Assembly: GCA_023433835.1 (NCBI GenBank)
Contig: JAEYTW010000411.1
Location: 1-9,916, forward strand
Origin: Pseudomonadota bacterium
GTDB lineage: Bacteria; Pseudomonadota; Alphaproteobacteria; Ferrovibrionales; Ferrovibrionaceae
DNA length: 9,916 nt
Reading direction: 5' to 3'
Of this stretch, positions 1-8,072 are shown piece after piece (within the stretch, counting starts at the first letter, position 1; each line of letters starts with the position of its first letter). Under the pieces are notes generated by a model. That model worked only from the letters and a program-made list of their open reading frames with translations, searched no databases and was not told where the DNA came from. The translations under genes and the position numbers were made by a program.

Positions 1-364
1 GATCTGGGTTTCCTCGCCGCGCAGCACGTCGGGCCGGCAGGGCTGGACCAGGCCCGGCACGATGTGCAGGCCGTCGACCGTAACGAGGCCCGCCCCCAGA
101 CTGCCGAGATCGGCGGGACAGGCGACATAGGGCGCCTCGCGCCAGCCATCGCGGCTGCCGACCATGCCGCAGGCGAGCCTGGGCAGATCGGGCCAGGCAT
201 CGAGCCAGTCGCCGCAGGCGCCACGCAGCGCGCCGGCGAAGTCGCGGTCCTTGATCGCGGTCAAGCCGCAATCGGCCGCGCGCCGCGCCAGCACCCGGCC
301 GCCGCGGCCGATCAGATAGCCCCGCCAGCTGGTGGTGCCCCAGTCGAGGCCGAGCAGCAGGGGA

Positions 365-378
<14 letters not shown>
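1..378 (-). CDS. dgoK: 2-keto-3-deoxygalactonokinase (DgoK) family sugar-acid kinase, N-terminal part (3' end beyond window)
   Basis: The first 126 residues are present and the frame is still open at base 1; the family is usually about 290-300 residues, so a little under half is visible. DgoK phosphorylates 2-keto-3-deoxy-galactonate with ATP in the cytoplasm, feeding a KDPGal-type aldolase. Seen in the sequence: an ATP-binding phosphate loop GLDWGTTSWRGYL (residues 10-22), then GMVGSRDGW-EAPY (71-84), then a PGL element and the family hallmark RGEETQ just before the cut (120-125). These match the order and spacing I know from E. coli DgoK. The ATG at 376-378 overlaps the end of the upstream ATPase gene by 14 bp, so it is probably translationally coupled. 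A kinase for keto-deoxy sugar acids is unexpected beside peptide-type transport and D-amino acid genes, and it hints at a sugar-acid intermediate. The family call is firm; the exact epimer (gluconate or galactonate series) is not. Confidence 0.87.
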
Positions 379-1335
<957 letters not shown>

Positions 1336-1339
<4 letters not shown>

Positions 1340-2343
1340 AGCGCGCTCCAGCGCAGGCAGCGGGAGACATGGCCGGCCCCGGTATCGTAGAGCGGCGGCA
1401 GGGCGGCGCGGCAGGCGTCCTCGACCAGGTCGCAGCGATTGGCGAAGGCGCAACCGGGCGGCAGGTCGCGCGGGCTGGGCACATTGCCGGGAATGGCATA
1501 GAGCCGGGCGGAACGGTCGCGCGGCGCGCCATCGTCCAGCCTGGGCATGGAGGCCAGCAGGCCGCGGGTATAGGGATGGCGCGGCGACTTGAAGACGTCG
1601 CGCACGCTGCCCTCCTCGACCACCCGGCCGCCGTACATGACGACGACGCGGTCGGCCATCTCGGCGACGACGCCGAGATTATGGGTGATAAACAGGATCG
1701 ACATGCCGATCTCGGCCTGCAGCCGGCGCATCAGGTCGAGGATCTGGGCCTGGATGGTGACATCGAGCGCCGTGGTCGGCTCGTCGGCGATCAGCAGCGC
1801 GGGCTTGCAGGCGAGCGCCATCGCGATCATCACGCGCTGGCGCATGCCGCCTGACATCTGGTGGGGGAATTCGTCGGCGCGCGCGGCAGCGGAGGGAATG
1901 CCGACCAGTTCCAGCAGGCGGATCGCCTCGGCATGCGCCTCGGCCCGCTTCAGCCCGCGATGCAGGCTCAGCGTCTCGCCGATCTGCTCGCCGACCGTAT
2001 AGACCGGATTGAGGCTGGTCATCGGCTCCTGGAAGATCATGCCGATCTCGTTGCCGCGGATCCCGTGCATCGTCGCCTCCGATGCCCGGGCCAGGTCGCG
2101 CACCTGGCCGTCGCGGCCGCGAAACCTGATTTCACCACCGACGATCCGGCCGGGCGGCGATGCGATCAGCCGCATGATCGACAGTGAGGTCACCGACTTG
2201 CCCGAGCCGGATTCGCCGACGATCGCCAGCGTCTCGCCGCGGCGCACGCCGAAGGTGACGCCGTCGACCGACTTGGCCGTACCCTCGTCGGTGAAGAACC
2301 AGGTCTTGAGATCGTCGACTTCGAGGATGGTATCGTCGCGCAT
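1336..2343 (-). CDS. Dipeptide/oligopeptide-type ABC transporter ATP-binding protein (DppD/OppD-like)
   Basis: This is the second ATPase of the importer, 335 residues, predicted to form the heterodimeric motor with the product of 365-1339. Visible motifs: Walker A GESGSGKS (43-50), Q-loop Gln105 in IFQEPMTSLNP, signature MSGGMRQR (163-170), Walker B LLIADEP (183-189) followed by TTALD, and H-loop His221. The C-terminal oligopeptide-transporter domain contains SPRHPYTRGLL and four cysteines (298, 304, 311, 329). The SGGMRQR form of the signature is typical of the D subunit, whereas the partner has SGGQRQR. The ATG at 2341-2343 lies 14 nt after the upstream stop, with an AAGGA-like ribosome site about 10 nt upstream. 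It shares a 4-bp ATGA overlap with the next gene. Confidence 0.95.
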
Positions 2344-2357
2344 GCCGTCTTCGTCCT

Positions 2358-3416
2358 TCAGCGCGTCTTGCCGCGGGCCGGTACCGGCCAGATGCCCTCG
2401 ACCGCGTCGCCGCGCGCCACCACCACCTCGTCATGCAGGTTCGTCACCACGCAGACATGGTTGGGCACGATGCGCAGGCGCTCGCCGATCTCCGGCTTCC
2501 TGGCCGACCGGCTGAGATCGACGATGCCGTGCTCTTCGTTCAGCCTGACGATGACGGCATCGGGATAGCCGAGCACCACGCCGTGCCCCGCCCCCAGCGC
2601 CGGGTCGACCTTGTCGCTTGACAGGGTCTTGGAGCCGGCATCGATGATCGCGCGGTCGTCGGTCGGCCGGCTGACGACGGTGGCATGGACCAGCAGCGCG
2701 CAATCGTCGAGTTGCGCCACGCCGGCGCCCACCGTGGCGCGGTCGTGATAGACATAGGTGCCGACGCGATATTCGCCGACACCTGCGACCGTATGGGCCG
2801 ACCACGCCTCGGGCGTGCCGCCGCCCGAGACCATCTCGATCGGCAGGCCGGCCGCCTCGAATACGGGCTTGGCCACGGCAACGAATTCGGCCGACTTCGC
2901 CGAACTCGGATAGGTCATCAGCCCGCGGAACTTGACGAACGCCTTGGCCGCAGCCGCCCGCGCGAGATCGAGCGCCTGTTCGACCGAGACGACACCGGTG
3001 CGGCCGTTGCCGGAATCGAATTCGACCAGCACGCCAATCTCGGTTTCCGCCCGGGCCGCCGCGGCCGCGACGGTCTCGAGCGCCACGACATTGTCGACCG
3101 CGCAGGTCAGGCGCACGCGCCGGGCCAAAGCCGCCAGCCGCGCGATCTTGGGCGCGCCGACGATCGGATAGGAAATCAGGATGTCGTCGAGCCCGGCATC
3201 GGCCATCACCTCGGCCTCGCCGATCTTCTGGCAGGTGATGCCGACGGCGCCGAGCTCGACCTGGGCCTTGGCGAACTGAGGCAGCTTGTGGGTCTTGATA
3301 TGCGGCCTGAGCTTCAGCCCGTGGCTGTCGCAATACTCCTGCATCCGGCGCAGGTTGCGCTCGACCTTGTCGAGATCGACGACGGGGACCGGCGTGTCGA
3401 GTTCGTCAAGCCGCAT
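2358..3416 (-). CDS. PLP-dependent fold-type III enzyme, D-serine dehydratase / D-threonine aldolase (DSD1) family
   Basis: A 352-residue protein with an alanine-racemase-like N-terminal barrel and a D-serine dehydratase-like C-terminal domain. The start DTPVPVVDLD (7-16) and RPHIKTHK (37-44) are family hallmarks; Lys41 should hold PLP as a Schiff base. A GGGTPE phosphate-binding segment lies mid-protein. Near the C-terminus, PNHVC gives a His320-x-Cys322 pair. In known family members, Zn-dependent D-serine dehydratases use His and Cys here, while Mn-dependent D-threonine aldolases use His and Asp, so I lean towards a dehydratase. Substrates could be D-serine, a 3-hydroxy-D-amino acid or an amino sugar acid such as D-glucosaminate. 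The start at 3414-3416 has a strong AAGGAG at 3426-3431, 9 nt upstream, and overlaps the regulator gene by 11 bp. Neighbouring deacylase and RidA genes fit a D-amino substrate and an enamine product. The family is firm; the reaction is inferred. Confidence 0.88.
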   Translation of the reverse strand: MRLDELDTPVPVVDLDKVERNLRRMQEYCDSHGLKLRPHIKTHKLPQFAKAQVELGAVGITCQKIGEAEVMADAGLDDILISYPIVGAPKIARLAALARRVRLTCAVDNVVALETVAAAAARAETEIGVLVEFDSGNGRTGVVSVEQALDLARAAAAKAFVKFRGLMTYPSSAKSAEFVAVAKPVFEAAGLPIEMVSGGGTPEAWSAHTVAGVGEYRVGTYVYHDRATVGAGVAQLDDCALLVHATVVSRPTDDRAIIDAGSKTLSSDKVDPALGAGHGVVLGYPDAVIVRLNEEHGIVDLSRSARKPEIGERLRIVPNHVCVVTNLHDEVVVARGDAVEGIWPVPARGKTR

Positions 3417-4218
3417 CGGTGGAAACTCCTTGGAAATGAGGCAGCGCGCCGCTCCAGCCGATCTCGCCGGCCACGGCGCGCGCCGCCCCCTGGACCTGGG
3501 GCACCAGCTCGGCCATGCGCGCCTCGCTCATGTAGCGGACGGCCGAGGACACGCTGATCGCCGCGACGATCTCGCCCTTCGCGCCGCGGATCGGCACGGC
3601 GACGCAGGCGATGCCGGGCTCGTTCTCCTCGAGGTCGAAGGCGCAGTCGCGGCGGGCGTAGTCACGCAGGCGCTGGACGAAATCCTCGGCCGAGGTGATC
3701 GAGTTCGGCGTGCGCGCCGAAGCCGGGTCGAAGGCGGCCTTCCACTCGTGTTCGGGCCGGCCGAGCAGCAGGGCCTTGCCCAGACCGGTCGAGGCCACGG
3801 GCATCCGCTGGCCGATCCGCGAGCGCATCTCCAGCCCGCGGCTGCCCTGGATCTTGTCGATGTACAGGACCTCGCCGCCGTCGAGGATGCCGAGATGCAC
3901 GGTATCGCCGCAGGCTTCAGCCAGCCGCTCCAGGATGGGCCGCGCCAGCGCCGGCAGATGGGCCTGGTCATGTGCCTTGAAGCCGAGCTCGATCAGCTTC
4001 GGCCCGAGGAAATACCCCCGCCCCGGCACATGGCGGAGATAGCGGAGATGGACCAGGGCCAGCACCAGGCGATGGGCGGTCGAGCGGGTCATGCCGACCG
4101 CCGCGACCAGCGCCTTCAGGTCATGCGCGCCCGCCGCCACGGCCTCGATCACGGTCAGGCCGCGGACCAGCGTCTGGCTACCGTGCAAGGCATTGTCGGG
4201 ATTCAGCGGGCGCGCCAT
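3406..4218 (-). CDS. IclR-family transcriptional regulator
   Basis: A 270-residue cytoplasmic DNA-binding protein. An N-terminal winged helix-turn-helix spans roughly residues 14-75 (GSQTLVRGL, then the recognition helix region GMTRSTAHRLV, then the wing ending RGYFLGPKL). It is followed by an IclR effector-binding domain with ARPILERLAE, HLGILDGGEVLYIDK and the characteristic P-ASTGLGKALL. Members repress or activate nearby catabolic operons and respond to a small-molecule substrate or intermediate. The frame is open for 46 more codons upstream, but that stretch is low-complexity Arg/Ser/Pro sequence antisense in character and overlaps RidA; the ATG at 4216-4218 starts just before the conserved part and lies 7 nt after the RidA stop. 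Its location inside the operon it probably controls suggests autoregulation. The dyad at 9684-9704 is a candidate target, which is inference only. Confidence 0.93.
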   Translation of the reverse strand: MARPLNPDNALHGSQTLVRGLTVIEAVAAGAHDLKALVAAVGMTRSTAHRLVLALVHLRYLRHVPGRGYFLGPKLIELGFKAHDQAHLPALARPILERLAEACGDTVHLGILDGGEVLYIDKIQGSRGLEMRSRIGQRMPVASTGLGKALLLGRPEHEWKAAFDPASARTPNSITSAEDFVQRLRDYARRDCAFDLEENEPGIACVAVPIRGAKGEIVAAISVSSAVRYMSEARMAELVPQVQGAARAVAGEIGWSGALPHFQGVSTDAA

Positions 4219-4225
4219 GGCCGGA

Positions 4226-4606
4226 TCAGGCCTGCTCGGGGATGACCGCGATGCAGTCGATCTCGACGTGGATACCGTGCAGCTGGCAGCCCACGGTGGT
4301 GCGCGCCGGCGGGGCCGAGGTGAAGAATTCCTTGTAGATCTCGTTGTATTCGGCAAACCGGGTCAGGTCGGCCAGATAGGCGTTGACCTTGACCGCCTGC
4401 GACAGGTCGGTGCCGGCGCCCTTGAGGATGGTGTCGACGTTGCGCAGGGTCTGGCGCACCTGCTCGGCGAAATTGTCCGGCATCTTGCCGGTGGCCGGAT
4501 CGGACGGACCCTGGCCCGAAACGAACACGAAACCGTTGGCGATGACGGCGTGGGAATAATGGCCGGCGGCCTTGGCCGCATCGCCGACGTTCAGGGGTTT
4601 ACGCAT
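4226..4606 (-). CDS. RidA-family (YjgF/YER057c/UK114) enamine/imine deaminase
   Basis: A 126-residue cytoplasmic protein, the usual length for the family, which forms trimers and hydrolyses reactive enamines/imines such as 2-aminoacrylate released by PLP-dependent dehydratases. Visible features: AGHYSHA (14-20, Tyr17), VSGQGP (29-34, equivalent to the SGQ loop), NVDTILKGAG (56-65) and the C-terminal VEIDCIAVI (114-122). Arg102, equivalent to the Arg105 that binds the carboxylate and marks deaminase-competent Rid proteins, is present. The cysteine that commonly follows two residues later is replaced by Thr104. The start at 4604-4606 is set by AGGAG at 4614-4618, 7 nt upstream, inside the end of the deacylase gene and 1 nt past its stop. 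A 35-codon upstream extension is open but not conserved-looking. The linked PLP enzyme is the natural source of its substrate. Confidence 0.93.
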   Translation of the reverse strand: MRKPLNVGDAAKAAGHYSHAVIANGFVFVSGQGPSDPATGKMPDNFAEQVRQTLRNVDTILKGAGTDLSQAVKVNAYLADLTRFAEYNEIYKEFFTSAPPARTTVGCQLHGIHVEIDCIAVIPEQA

Positions 4607-4607
4607 G

Positions 4608-6209
4608 TCAGGACTCCTGGTTGGTGGAACGGCCGATGACGCGGCCGGGCATCGCCCCGGTAACCGCGCCATTGGCGATGACGGTTTGCCCCGCGACCCA
4701 GACGCGGTCAATGCCCTGGGGCGGCAGCGTGGGCGCGGTGAATTCGGCGCCGTCGCGAATGTCGGGGCCGAACAGCACGAGGTCGGCGGCCATGCCGGCC
4801 CGGATCAGCCCGCGATCGTAGAGGCCGAAACGCTGGGCCGGGGCCGACGTCATGTGGCGCACCGCGTCTTCCATGGAAAGCCAGCCGAAATCGCCGGCGC
4901 AGCGGGCGATGTAGCGCGGAAACGAGCCGAAGGCGCGCGGATGCGGCCGGCTGCCCGGCCGCGGCAGGCCGTCCGAGCCGAGCATGTGCAACGGATGGGT
5001 CAGGGCCGCGCGCAGGTCGGCCTCGTCCAGCTGGAACATGACGATGTTGGTCTGGCCGCGATCGGCCAGGATCAACCGGCACAGCGTGTCGAACGGCTGC
5101 TCGCCGGCCTCGGCCGCGATGTCCGAGAGCTTCTTGCCCTCGAGCGGCTTCAGCGCCGCGGCGGCGACGCCGCCGATCACGACATTCTCCCAGCCGATCA
5201 GCCGGATCTTCGATTCCCAGCCCGCATCGGGGGCGATGCCTTCCAGCACCGCCTTCTGCAGGGCGGCCCGCTCGGCCGGATCGGCCAGGCGCTGCAGCAG
5301 GCGGTCGATGCCGCCCGCCTGCGCCGAAGGCGGCAGCAGTTGCAGGATGGTCGAGGAGCCCGCGGGGTAGGGATACATGTCGAACGAGATGTCGACGCCT
5401 TCGGCGCGTGCCGCTTCCAGCCGGGCAATGGCCTTGGGCACGCTGCCCCAATAGGGCCGGCCGGCGGCCTGGAGATGCGACAAGAGGCCGATGGCCTTGG
5501 CCGCGCGCACGATGCCGATGAACTCGTCGACCGAGGAGATCAGCCCGCCTTCATAGGACCGGACATGGGCGGCGAGGATCGCGCCGTGCGCGGCCACCGT
5601 CTCGGCCAGCGCGCGCAATTCCGCCTCGTCGGCATAGGCCGACGGCGGATAGACCAGGCCGAGCGACAGCCCGGCCGCGCCCTGCACGAGCTGGCGGGCC
5701 AGCAGGGCCTGCATCCTTGCGCGCTCATCCGCCGTCGCCGGACGATCGTCGGGGCCGACGACGGCGAGACGCAGCGCGGCATGGCCGACCAGGCCGATCA
5801 GGTTCAGGGCGATGCCCTGCCCTTCCAGCCGCTCGCGATAGGCGCCGAAATCGGCGAAGACCTCGTCCTCGGCCACCTCGCCCAGCAGCGAGCCGAAATG
5901 GGCGCGCAACCCGTCGGCCTGCGGAAACAGCGAGAAGCTGCAATTGCCGACGACGATCGAGGTGACTCCCTGCGCCGCCTTTTCCGGCCGCGAGGGTTCG
6001 CGCAGGAAGATCAGGTCGTCATGGCAATGGGCATCGATGAAACCCGGCGCCAGGTAGCGGTCCCCGGCATCGAGGCGCGCGGCGTCGCCGGCATCGAGGT
6101 TCCGGCCGACGGCCGCGATCCTGGGCCCCTCGACCAGCACGTCGCCGCGGAACCAGGGCGCGCCGGAACCGTCGACGATGCGGGCATCAGCGATCAGCAG
6201 GCGGTCCAC
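4608..6209 (-). CDS. N-acyl-D-amino-acid deacylase (D-aminoacylase family, amidohydrolase superfamily)
   Basis: A 533-residue metal-dependent amidohydrolase that should cleave an N-acyl group from a D-configured amine substrate, giving a carboxylate and the free D-amino acid. The metal site is well preserved: PGFIDAHCHDD (His61, His63), VVGNCS (Cys90), AAHVRSYEG (His215), LSHLQAAG (His245) and MLGSDGLP (Asp413). These follow the order known for Alcaligenes D-aminoacylase. The C-terminus has typical family blocks: HPRAFGSFPRYI, MTSAPAQRFGL, GMAADLVLF and the PGRVIGR end. Length is normal to slightly long. No signal peptide is seen, so it should act after uptake. It starts with GTG at 6207-6209, 1 nt after the permease stop, with AAGGTG at 6217-6222 as ribosome site (7 nt spacing). 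Next comes RidA, 1 nt away. The family is firm; whether the natural substrate is an N-acyl-D-amino acid or an N-acetylated amino sugar acid is open. Confidence 0.93.
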   Translation of the reverse strand: MDRLLIADARIVDGSGAPWFRGDVLVEGPRIAAVGRNLDAGDAARLDAGDRYLAPGFIDAHCHDDLIFLREPSRPEKAAQGVTSIVVGNCSFSLFPQADGLRAHFGSLLGEVAEDEVFADFGAYRERLEGQGIALNLIGLVGHAALRLAVVGPDDRPATADERARMQALLARQLVQGAAGLSLGLVYPPSAYADEAELRALAETVAAHGAILAAHVRSYEGGLISSVDEFIGIVRAAKAIGLLSHLQAAGRPYWGSVPKAIARLEAARAEGVDISFDMYPYPAGSSTILQLLPPSAQAGGIDRLLQRLADPAERAALQKAVLEGIAPDAGWESKIRLIGWENVVIGGVAAAALKPLEGKKLSDIAAEAGEQPFDTLCRLILADRGQTNIVMFQLDEADLRAALTHPLHMLGSDGLPRPGSRPHPRAFGSFPRYIARCAGDFGWLSMEDAVRHMTSAPAQRFGLYDRGLIRAGMAADLVLFGPDIRDGAEFTAPTLPPQGIDRVWVAGQTVIANGAVTGAMPGRVIGRSTNQES

Positions 6210-6210
6210 G

Positions 6211-7059
6211 TCACAGCACCTTCTGCAGCTTCGGGTCGAGCGCGTCGCGCAACCCGTCGCCGACGATCTGCAGCGCCAGCACGGTCAGCACGATGGCGCC
6301 GCCGGGGGCCAGCATCAGCCAGTCGGCCTGGCGCATGTACTGCTGCGCCCCGGCGATCATGTTGCCCCAGGTCGGGCTGGTCGGCGGCACGCCGACGCCC
6401 AGGAAGGAGAGGGCCGCCTCGGTCAGGATGGCGTAGGCGAAGATGAAGGTCGCCTGGACGATCAGGGGCGAGACCAGGTTGGGCAGGATATGGATCGCGA
6501 TGATCCGGGCATGCCGCGCGCCGAGCGCGGTCGCCGCCTCGACGAACTGCAGCTCGCGCAGCACCAGCGTGGCGGCGCGCACCACGCGGGCGACGCGCGG
6601 GGTGTAGACGACGCCGAGCGCCAGCACGGTATTGAACAGCGACGGTCCCAGCGCCGCCATCAGCGCGATGGCGAGCAGGATGTCGGGGAAGGCCATCAGC
6701 GCATCGATCAGCCGCATCACCGGGCCGTCGAGCCGCTTGGCATAGCCCGCGATCACGCCGGTGAGGGTGCCGAGGATGCAGGCGACGACGACGACCATGC
6801 CGCCGACGGCGAGCGACAGCTGAGCGCCATGCATCACCCGGCTCAGCACGTCGCGGCCGAATTCGTCGGTGCCGAACCAGTGGTTGCCGGCCGGGCCCTT
6901 CAGCCGGTTGATGATGTCCATCTTGTTCGGCGCATAGGGCGCCAGCCAGGGGGCTGCGACGGCGACGGCGATGATGCCGAGCAGCACCAGGGCGGCGATC
7001 AGCACCAGGCGCCGGCGGAACATGCGGCGGACCAGGAGCGCGGCGGGCGATTTCATCAT
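6211..7059 (-). CDS. Dipeptide/oligopeptide-type ABC transporter permease (DppC/OppC-like)
   Basis: A 282-residue inner-membrane permease. The N-terminus has a first membrane helix (about 18-40) and the short periplasmic segment typical of the C subunit, with HWFGTDEFGRDVLSR (60-74). The permease core follows, with several hydrophobic segments and the EAA coupling loop beginning EAATALGA (174-181), which contacts an ATPase. The end has the conserved ALSFLGVGVPP and PTWGNMI blocks. I chose the first of two adjacent ATGs (7057-7059) because GAGGGG at 7069-7074 lies 9 nt upstream; the second (7056) would be 12 nt away. The open frame continues 21 codons upstream into the preceding gene but without conserved sequence. 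The stop sits 1 nt from the deacylase start. Confidence 0.94.
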   Translation of the reverse strand: MMKSPAALLVRRMFRRRLVLIAALVLLGIIAVAVAAPWLAPYAPNKMDIINRLKGPAGNHWFGTDEFGRDVLSRVMHGAQLSLAVGGMVVVVACILGTLTGVIAGYAKRLDGPVMRLIDALMAFPDILLAIALMAALGPSLFNTVLALGVVYTPRVARVVRAATLVLRELQFVEAATALGARHARIIAIHILPNLVSPLIVQATFIFAYAILTEAALSFLGVGVPPTSPTWGNMIAGAQQYMRQADWLMLAPGGAIVLTVLALQIVGDGLRDALDPKLQKVL

Positions 7060-7072
7060 GACGGCCGGCCCC

Positions 7073-8014
7073 TCAGTACCGCACGCGCGGGTCGGCGACC
7101 GCATAGAGCAGGTCGACGGCAAGATTGATCAGCACGTAGATGCCGGAGACGATCAGCAGCGCGCCCTGGATCACCGGATAGTCGCGGCGCAGCACGGCCG
7201 AGACGATCAGGTTGCCGACGCCGGGCAGGCCGAACACGGTTTCGGTGACGATGGCGCCGGCGATCAGGATGGCCGCGGTCAGGCCGACCACGGTCAGGAT
7301 CGGGATCATCGCGTTGCGCAACGCATGCTTCAGCACCACGACGCGCTGGCCCAGGCCCTTGGCGCGGGCGGTGCGCACGTAATCCTCGTGCAGCACGTCG
7401 AGCATCGCGGTCCGCGTGAAGCGCAGGATCAGGGCGGAATTGGGCAGGCCCAGCGCGATGGCCGGCAACACCAGATGGCGCAGCCGCTCACCCAGGCTGG
7501 CATCGGGGGGGCCGTAGCCCGCGACCGGGAACCAGCGCAATTCGACGGCGAGATACTGGATCAGGGTCAGGCCGACCCAGAAGCTCGGCAGGCTGGCGGC
7601 AAGCATCGCCAGGCCGATGACGCCCTGATCGGTGGCGCTGCCGCGCTTGACCGCCGAGATGATGCCGATCGGCACGCCGATGGCGACCGCGATGGCAACC
7701 GACATCAGGGTCAGGAAGAAAGTCAGCTCGGCCCGCTCGCCCAGCGCCTGCAGGACCGGCCGGTTCAGGAAGATCGAATCGCCGAGATTGCCGCGCAGCA
7801 CGTCGCCCAGGAACATCACGTATTGCAGCGGCAGCGGCTGGTCGAGACCGAGGCGGGCACGCAGCGCCGCGATATCGTCGGCGGTCGCGGCCGCACCCAT
7901 CATCACGGCGGCGGGATCGCCCGGCACCACCCGCGCGATGACGAACACCACGGTGGCCACCAGGAACATCACCACGAACATGCCGGCGATGCGGCGGGCA
8001 AGATAGGTCAGCAT
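7073..8014 (-). CDS. Dipeptide/oligopeptide-type ABC transporter permease (DppB/OppB-like)
   Basis: A 313-residue inner-membrane permease that pairs with the C-type subunit downstream to form the channel. It opens MLTYLARRIAGM with a long membrane helix (about 8-30) ending in VVPGDPA, the classic B-subunit start. GLDQPLPLQY (56-65) and RGNLGDS (74-80) follow, then five further hydrophobic segments and a cytoplasmic EAA-type loop with EDYVRTARAKGL (210-221). LPGVGNL and RRDYPVIQG occur near the end. The ATG at 8012-8014 is preferred over the open 18-codon upstream extension, which would run through a 26-bp palindrome; a GAGGA lies only 3 nt upstream, so initiation may be modest. The stop is 13 nt before the next start. 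The subunit type is clear; the substrate is not. Confidence 0.94.
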   Translation of the reverse strand: MLTYLARRIAGMFVVMFLVATVVFVIARVVPGDPAAVMMGAAATADDIAALRARLGLDQPLPLQYVMFLGDVLRGNLGDSIFLNRPVLQALGERAELTFFLTLMSVAIAVAIGVPIGIISAVKRGSATDQGVIGLAMLAASLPSFWVGLTLIQYLAVELRWFPVAGYGPPDASLGERLRHLVLPAIALGLPNSALILRFTRTAMLDVLHEDYVRTARAKGLGQRVVVLKHALRNAMIPILTVVGLTAAILIAGAIVTETVFGLPGVGNLIVSAVLRRDYPVIQGALLIVSGIYVLINLAVDLLYAVADPRVRY

Positions 8015-8038
8015 GGGTCCTCGGGCGCGGGGGCGGTC

Positions 8039-8064
8039 GGGGCGAGCCTGATCAGGCTCGCCCC
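8039..8064. repeat. 26-bp perfect palindrome between binding-protein and permease genes (mRNA stem-loop)
   Basis: Arms GGGGCGAGCCTGA and its exact reverse complement meet with no spacer. As RNA this would form a GC-rich stem with a small loop. It lies in the only long gap inside the operon (8015-8072), just after the binding-protein stop. There is no T-run on either strand, so it is not a classic intrinsic terminator. Such structures after the binding-protein gene commonly protect its mRNA or cause partial termination, so that the binding protein is made in excess over the membrane parts. That role is inferred. Confidence 0.85.
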
Positions 8065-8072
8065 TCAAGGCA

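Noticed and set aside
4607..4711. Upstream-extended RidA start (35 extra codons)
   Set aside because: The extension overlaps the deacylase C-terminus, is not RidA-like, and a well-spaced AGGAG supports the ATG at 4606.
4572..6446. Plus-strand open frame of 624 codons
   Set aside because: It lies antisense to the deacylase and part of the permease gene. Its Arg/Ala/Gly/Gln/His-rich sequence has no family motif, and the minus strand encodes well-conserved enzymes. Long antisense frames are expected in GC-rich DNA.
8039..8064. Intrinsic terminator ending the operon after the binding-protein gene
   Set aside because: The stem is ideal but no T-run follows on the minus strand, and the permease genes immediately downstream have no separate promoter that I can see.
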